From Neobacillus nitrireducens (GTDB taxonomy: Bacteria; Bacillota; Bacilli; Bacillales; Cytobacillaceae), in NCBI RefSeq assembly GCF_030915405.1, contig NZ_CP133262.1:4245001-4309000 (forward strand): DNA of 64,000 nt. Reading direction: 5' to 3'. The notes below the pieces were generated by a model, which worked only from the letters and a program-made list of their open reading frames with translations, did no database searches and was not told the DNA's origin. The translations under genes and the position numbers were made by a program. Shown one piece after another: positions 60,940 through 64,000 of this stretch. The first letter of the stretch is position 1. Every line of letters begins with the position of its first letter.

Positions 60940-61869
60940 CTAAAACTGAAATAAGTCACTCGATAAATACCTTTCCCCGGTATCGCAGGCTATACAAACG
61001 ACTACATCATCAGGAGTTAAGCGTTTTGCCACTTCTATGGCTGCGAAGCAGGCACCGCCGGAGGATGGTCCGACAAGAATTCCTTCTTCGGTCGCCAAAC
61101 GGCGTGCGATATCATAGGCATCTTGATCATTAATTTGATGAACTTCATCATAAACATCTTGATTCAGAATAACTGGGATAAAACCTGGGCTAGTCCCAAC
61201 TAGCTTGTGTTTCCCTGGTTTTCCGCCTGACAAAACAGGTGAGCCCTTCGGTTCGACCACATGGACCGTTAAGTTTTCAAAGTGCTCTTTTAAGGTTTCA
61301 CCTGTTCCAGTGATGGTTCCACCAGTTCCAGCTGTGGCAACAAAAGCAGCCAGCGGTTTCCCAATTTCTTTCATTGCTTCGATAATTTCAACTGCGGTAG
61401 TGAACCGGTGGGCATCCGAGTTTGCATGATTTTCAAATTGCATCGGGACAAAACTATTGGGGATCTCCTTTGCTAATTCCAGTGCCCTATTTATAGCACC
61501 TGGCATTTTCTTATCTCCGGGAGTAAGGACAACCTCCGCGCCGTATGCTCTTAGGATGCTGATTCGCTCTTGTGTCATTGTATCAGGCATCACAATAATC
61601 GACTTATAGCCTCTAGCCGATGCATTCATGGCAAGGCCAATCCCTGTATTGCCGCTGGTTGGCTCGATAATAGTTGAACCTGCTGTTAATTTTCCAGCCT
61701 TTTCTGCTTCGATAATCATATTAAAAGCTGCCCGGTCTTTTACGCTTTTGCTGGGATTAAAGTACTCCAGCTTTAAATAAACCGCGGCACCGTCTTTAGG
61801 TGCTAATCGGTTTAATTTAACTAAGGGTGTATCCCCGATTAATTCAGCAATATTGTTAACTACTTTCAT
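60940..61869 (-). CDS. ytkP: cysteine synthase family protein YtkP
   Basis: PLP enzyme of the beta-substituting family, 309 residues. The Lys is in FNPSKSVKDRAAFN, the substrate loop is EPTSGNTGIGLAMNA, and phosphate binding is TAGTGGTITGTGE. CDTGERYLSSDLF at the end and LIGDTPLVKLNRL at the start place it with B. subtilis YtkP, a CysK paralogue, rather than with CysK itself. Probably makes cysteine from O-acetylserine or phosphoserine and sulfide; not proven. Confidence 0.87.
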   Translation of the reverse strand: MKVVNNIAELIGDTPLVKLNRLAPKDGAAVYLKLEYFNPSKSVKDRAAFNMIIEAEKAGKLTAGSTIIEPTSGNTGIGLAMNASARGYKSIIVMPDTMTQERISILRAYGAEVVLTPGDKKMPGAINRALELAKEIPNSFVPMQFENHANSDAHRFTTAVEIIEAMKEIGKPLAAFVATAGTGGTITGTGETLKEHFENLTVHVVEPKGSPVLSGGKPGKHKLVGTSPGFIPVILNQDVYDEVHQINDQDAYDIARRLATEEGILVGPSSGGACFAAIEVAKRLTPDDVVVCIACDTGERYLSSDLFQF

Positions 61870-62039
61870 AAGGACCGTCCTTTCAATACTTGTAGTAAAT
61901 TCTTAAATTTTAGATTCCTACTTCATCATAAATAAGTTTTAGGGCTTTGTAAAAAAAATCGGTCAATTGTCTGTCTGTAATTAGATACATTTAGGACAGA
62001 ATAGACTAAAATTAACTCAAAGAAGAAAGGAACATCACA

Positions 62040-62615
62040 ATGGAACATAGCTCTCATTTTTTCTTTGCCGTAAGAATCCCGGAACAAACGAAATTAAGGA
62101 TGCAAGAACATATCGAAAAAATAAAGGAAAGGATCCCATTTAGCCGTTGGGTCCATTATCAAGATTTGCATATAACCTTAGCATTCCTAGGCAGTGCTCC
62201 ACCTGATAAACTTAAACAGGCAGAGAATCAAGTTCAAGAAGCGCTTAAAGATGTGCAAACATTTACTTTGAAAATCAATAAACTTGGATTTTTTGGAAAT
62301 GTTGACTCTCCGCGTGTTTTTTGGGCTGATACTGAGGAAAGCAAAAATTTGCAATCGATTAGAAATAAGGTATTTTCCGCTTGTGAGGAAGCAGGGTTTC
62401 AGCTTGAAACAAGGCCATTTCGTCCTCATATCACGCTTGCTAGAAAGTGGAAAGGGGAACAACCTTTCCAACCCGAATTGCTTGGTCTTTGGGAAGAATT
62501 TCAGCCTGTCCCCCTATCATTTGAAGCAGTTGAAGTAGTAATTTATCAAACACACCTTGATAAAACACCAAAGTATGAAGCGATAAAAATATATCCGCTA
62601 GTAGATAAAAATTAA
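62040..62615 (+). CDS. thpR: RNA 2',3'-cyclic phosphodiesterase ThpR (YtlP)
   Basis: 2H phosphoesterase fold with both catalytic motifs: LHITLAFLG near residue 44 and PHITLARKW near 130. 191 residues, cytosolic. Opens cyclic phosphate at RNA ends in vitro; in-cell role unclear. AGAAAGGAAC precedes the ATG. ytlR starts 15 bases after its stop, and amyX overlaps that, so the three form an operon. Confidence 0.9.
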   Translation: MEHSSHFFFAVRIPEQTKLRMQEHIEKIKERIPFSRWVHYQDLHITLAFLGSAPPDKLKQAENQVQEALKDVQTFTLKINKLGFFGNVDSPRVFWADTEESKNLQSIRNKVFSACEEAGFQLETRPFRPHITLARKWKGEQPFQPELLGLWEEFQPVPLSFEAVEVVIYQTHLDKTPKYEAIKIYPLVDKN

Positions 62616-62630
62616 CTAAAGGTTGGTCGT

Positions 62631-63614
62631 ATGAAAGAAATTTACTTTATTGTTAATCCAAAAGCCGGCAACGGCCACTGCTTTACAATATGGGAGAGAG
62701 TGGAACGGCAGCTTATGGTAAAAAAGGTACCCTATCTTGCCTTCTTTACTGAATTTCCGGGTCATGCAAATATCCTTGCCGGTCAAATAGCACTAAAGAA
62801 TCCGGTGCAAAAGATGATCATTGCAGTTGGCGGGGATGGAACGATGCATGAAGTGGTGAATGGTGCAGTGAAGGAGCATCATATTACATTAGGATTTATT
62901 CCAGGCGGGTCTGGGAATGATTTTTCAAGAGGATTTCAAGTTCCTGTCGACCCCGTCGAAGCTTTAGAGATGATTCTCCGCCTGGCGAAACAAACAGGTC
63001 AGCCAATTGATGTAGGGAAAGTTACCATGAATGATTCCCAGGAGCACTATTTCATTAACAATATGGGGGCAGGGTTTGATGCTACCATTTCCTATGAAGT
63101 GAATCAATCTCGGATGAAGGCTATATTCAATAAACTTTCGCTGGGCAGGATGGTTTATGTTTATTTCCTCTTAAAAAAATTATTTACTTATAAAACCTCT
63201 ACAATTGATTTATCAATTGACGGAGAAAAGCATATATTTGAACAAACATGGTTTGTAACGGTTTCCAATCAACCATTTTATGGTGGGGGGATGAAAATTG
63301 CTCCTGCTGCAGAGCCTGATGATGGATTATTTGATATAACCGTTGTTCAAAGATTATCCAGATGGAAGCTCTTACTTGTGTTTGTCAGCGTGTTTTGGGG
63401 AAAGCATATCCATTTTAAAGAAGTAAAAACATATAGAGGCAGGGATGTTTCCATCCATTCGCAGGTAAAACTCTTTGTCCATGCAGATGGGGAGCATATT
63501 GGATTAACACCTTTAGATATCAACCTTCAAGCAAGCGCTTTAAAGGTGTTAACGAGAAGAAAACGTGCGGAAGAAGTGGTGTTGAAAGAGAGGGACTCGA
63601 ATGATTGCTACTAA
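62631..63614 (+). CDS. ytlR: diacylglycerol kinase-family lipid kinase YtlR
   Basis: NAD kinase/DGK fold: YFIVNPKAGNGHC at the N-terminus, MIIAVGGDGTMHEVVNGA with the GGDGT nucleotide loop, and FIPGGSGNDFSRGF. DDGLFDITVV in the C-terminal part holds the catalytic Asp region. 327 residues. The lipid substrate is not known. It overlaps the start of the pullulanase gene by 14 bases. Confidence 0.9.
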   Translation: MKEIYFIVNPKAGNGHCFTIWERVERQLMVKKVPYLAFFTEFPGHANILAGQIALKNPVQKMIIAVGGDGTMHEVVNGAVKEHHITLGFIPGGSGNDFSRGFQVPVDPVEALEMILRLAKQTGQPIDVGKVTMNDSQEHYFINNMGAGFDATISYEVNQSRMKAIFNKLSLGRMVYVYFLLKKLFTYKTSTIDLSIDGEKHIFEQTWFVTVSNQPFYGGGMKIAPAAEPDDGLFDITVVQRLSRWKLLLVFVSVFWGKHIHFKEVKTYRGRDVSIHSQVKLFVHADGEHIGLTPLDINLQASALKVLTRRKRAEEVVLKERDSNDCY

Positions 63615-64000
63615 CCGAAATTTCTTTGCTTATCTAGATGAGATGAAGATCATTACGATTCTTCTTCCACTTTCCTACCATCACGGTTTGTCATCCTCTT
63701 TCTTAATTTCGAGTGATTTTCAAGAACATCCATTGAAAATCATAGAGAAGTTACAAATTGATAATAAAATGAAATATATTTGTGAATTATCAAAGGATTA
63801 CTCCTTTGATAAACAATATTTGATTATTGATGAACATGGTGGGAAAACTGACCTGCAAATTGGTGCTGTGATTCGTACGGAAGCCTTTGATGAGAAATTC
63901 TATTATGATGGGAATGACCTTGGAGTTACCTTACATGCTGGGCAAACCATTTTTAAACTCTGGGCACCTACCGCCACGCAAGTAAAAATAAAGTTACGGC
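63601..64000 (+). CDS. amyX: type I pullulanase AmyX, 5' part (runs off the window)
   Basis: About 133 residues from the ATG at 63601 before the window ends. KTDLQIGAVIRTEAFDEKFY and FKLWAPTATQVKIKL (CBM48 region) match the N-terminal part of B. subtilis AmyX. The GH13 catalytic domain is outside the window. It would debranch pullulan or glycogen-type glucans, complementing glgBCDAP. Confidence 0.87.
   Translation, partial: MIATNRNFFAYLDEMKIITILLPLSYHHGLSSSFLISSDFQEHPLKIIEKLQIDNKMKYICELSKDYSFDKQYLIIDEHGGKTDLQIGAVIRTEAFDEKFYYDGNDLGVTLHAGQTIFKLWAPTATQVKIKLR

Overview
The window is a chromosomal segment of a spore-forming member of the Bacillaceae. It carries the Bacillus-type 21-gene tRNA array behind a 5S rRNA gene, a men operon, LuxS, an S-box metK, a T-box leuS, the sporulation gene cse60, and a long run of genes whose identity and neighbourhood match the ytx/ytl/ytp region of the Bacillus subtilis chromosome. 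Base composition is AT-rich, with Bacillus-type ribosome binding sites and frequent TTG/GTG starts. A nitrite-ammonifying NrfHA pair and a long E. coli-type SpeD point away from B. subtilis itself. A Neobacillus-like species is a guess from memory, not something the sequence proves.

Layout: 1-2096 is the 3' end of a 5S rRNA followed by 21 tRNA genes. 2583-10507 is the glycogen operon glgBCDAP. 10536-19501 is menaquinone synthesis: menA on the minus strand, then menF-menD-menH-menB and menE-menC. 19544-23758 holds a Zur-type zinc-binding lipoprotein, a beta carbonic anhydrase, yidD, luxS and small Bacillaceae proteins. 23779-26379 is an ABC importer (ytlACD-like). 26501-33869 has ytmA, ytmB, pckA, SAM-riboswitch metK, asnB and ytoA. 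34015-38137 has ytpAB, the tRNA-modification pair mnmL-mnmM, ytzC and a 59-residue ORF. 38138-42352 is the most accessory-looking part: repeats, an FNR-type site, an unknown anchored protein, nrfH, nrfA and a 21-bp minisatellite. 42523-54874 returns to conserved genes (yttB, leuS, ytwF, ytfP, ytgP, ytzG, mrgA/dps) and includes a small minus-strand operon pairing ApbE with a haem-type membrane protein and a short Asn/Gln-rich protein. 55059-64000 has speD, an SRPBCC-ArsR pair, an amino acid permease, dat, ytkP, thpR, ytlR and the start of amyX.

How the genes connect: glgBCDAP, plus the amyX start at the right edge, cover glycogen or alpha-glucan synthesis and debranching. MenA-F make the quinone that would feed the NrfH-NrfA ammonifying nitrite reductase, which sits behind a near-ideal FNR site. 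MetK, LuxS, SpeD and YtkP form a loose sulfur and SAM group. Metal and stress control is readable in the DNA: a Zur box before the zinc lipoprotein and an exact-consensus PerR box before mrgA/dps.

Most promising leads: (1) the 46954-48776 operon, which looks like a minimal flavinylation and electron-transfer module whose short protein ends in a near-match to the ApbE target motif; (2) the unknown signal-peptide/anchor protein in front of nrfHA; (3) three families of intergenic structured repeats, including a roughly 200-bp composite element built of CGGA-N5-TCCG hairpins present in opposite orientations at 38354 and 60461. No transposase, integrase, phage gene or CRISPR array was seen.
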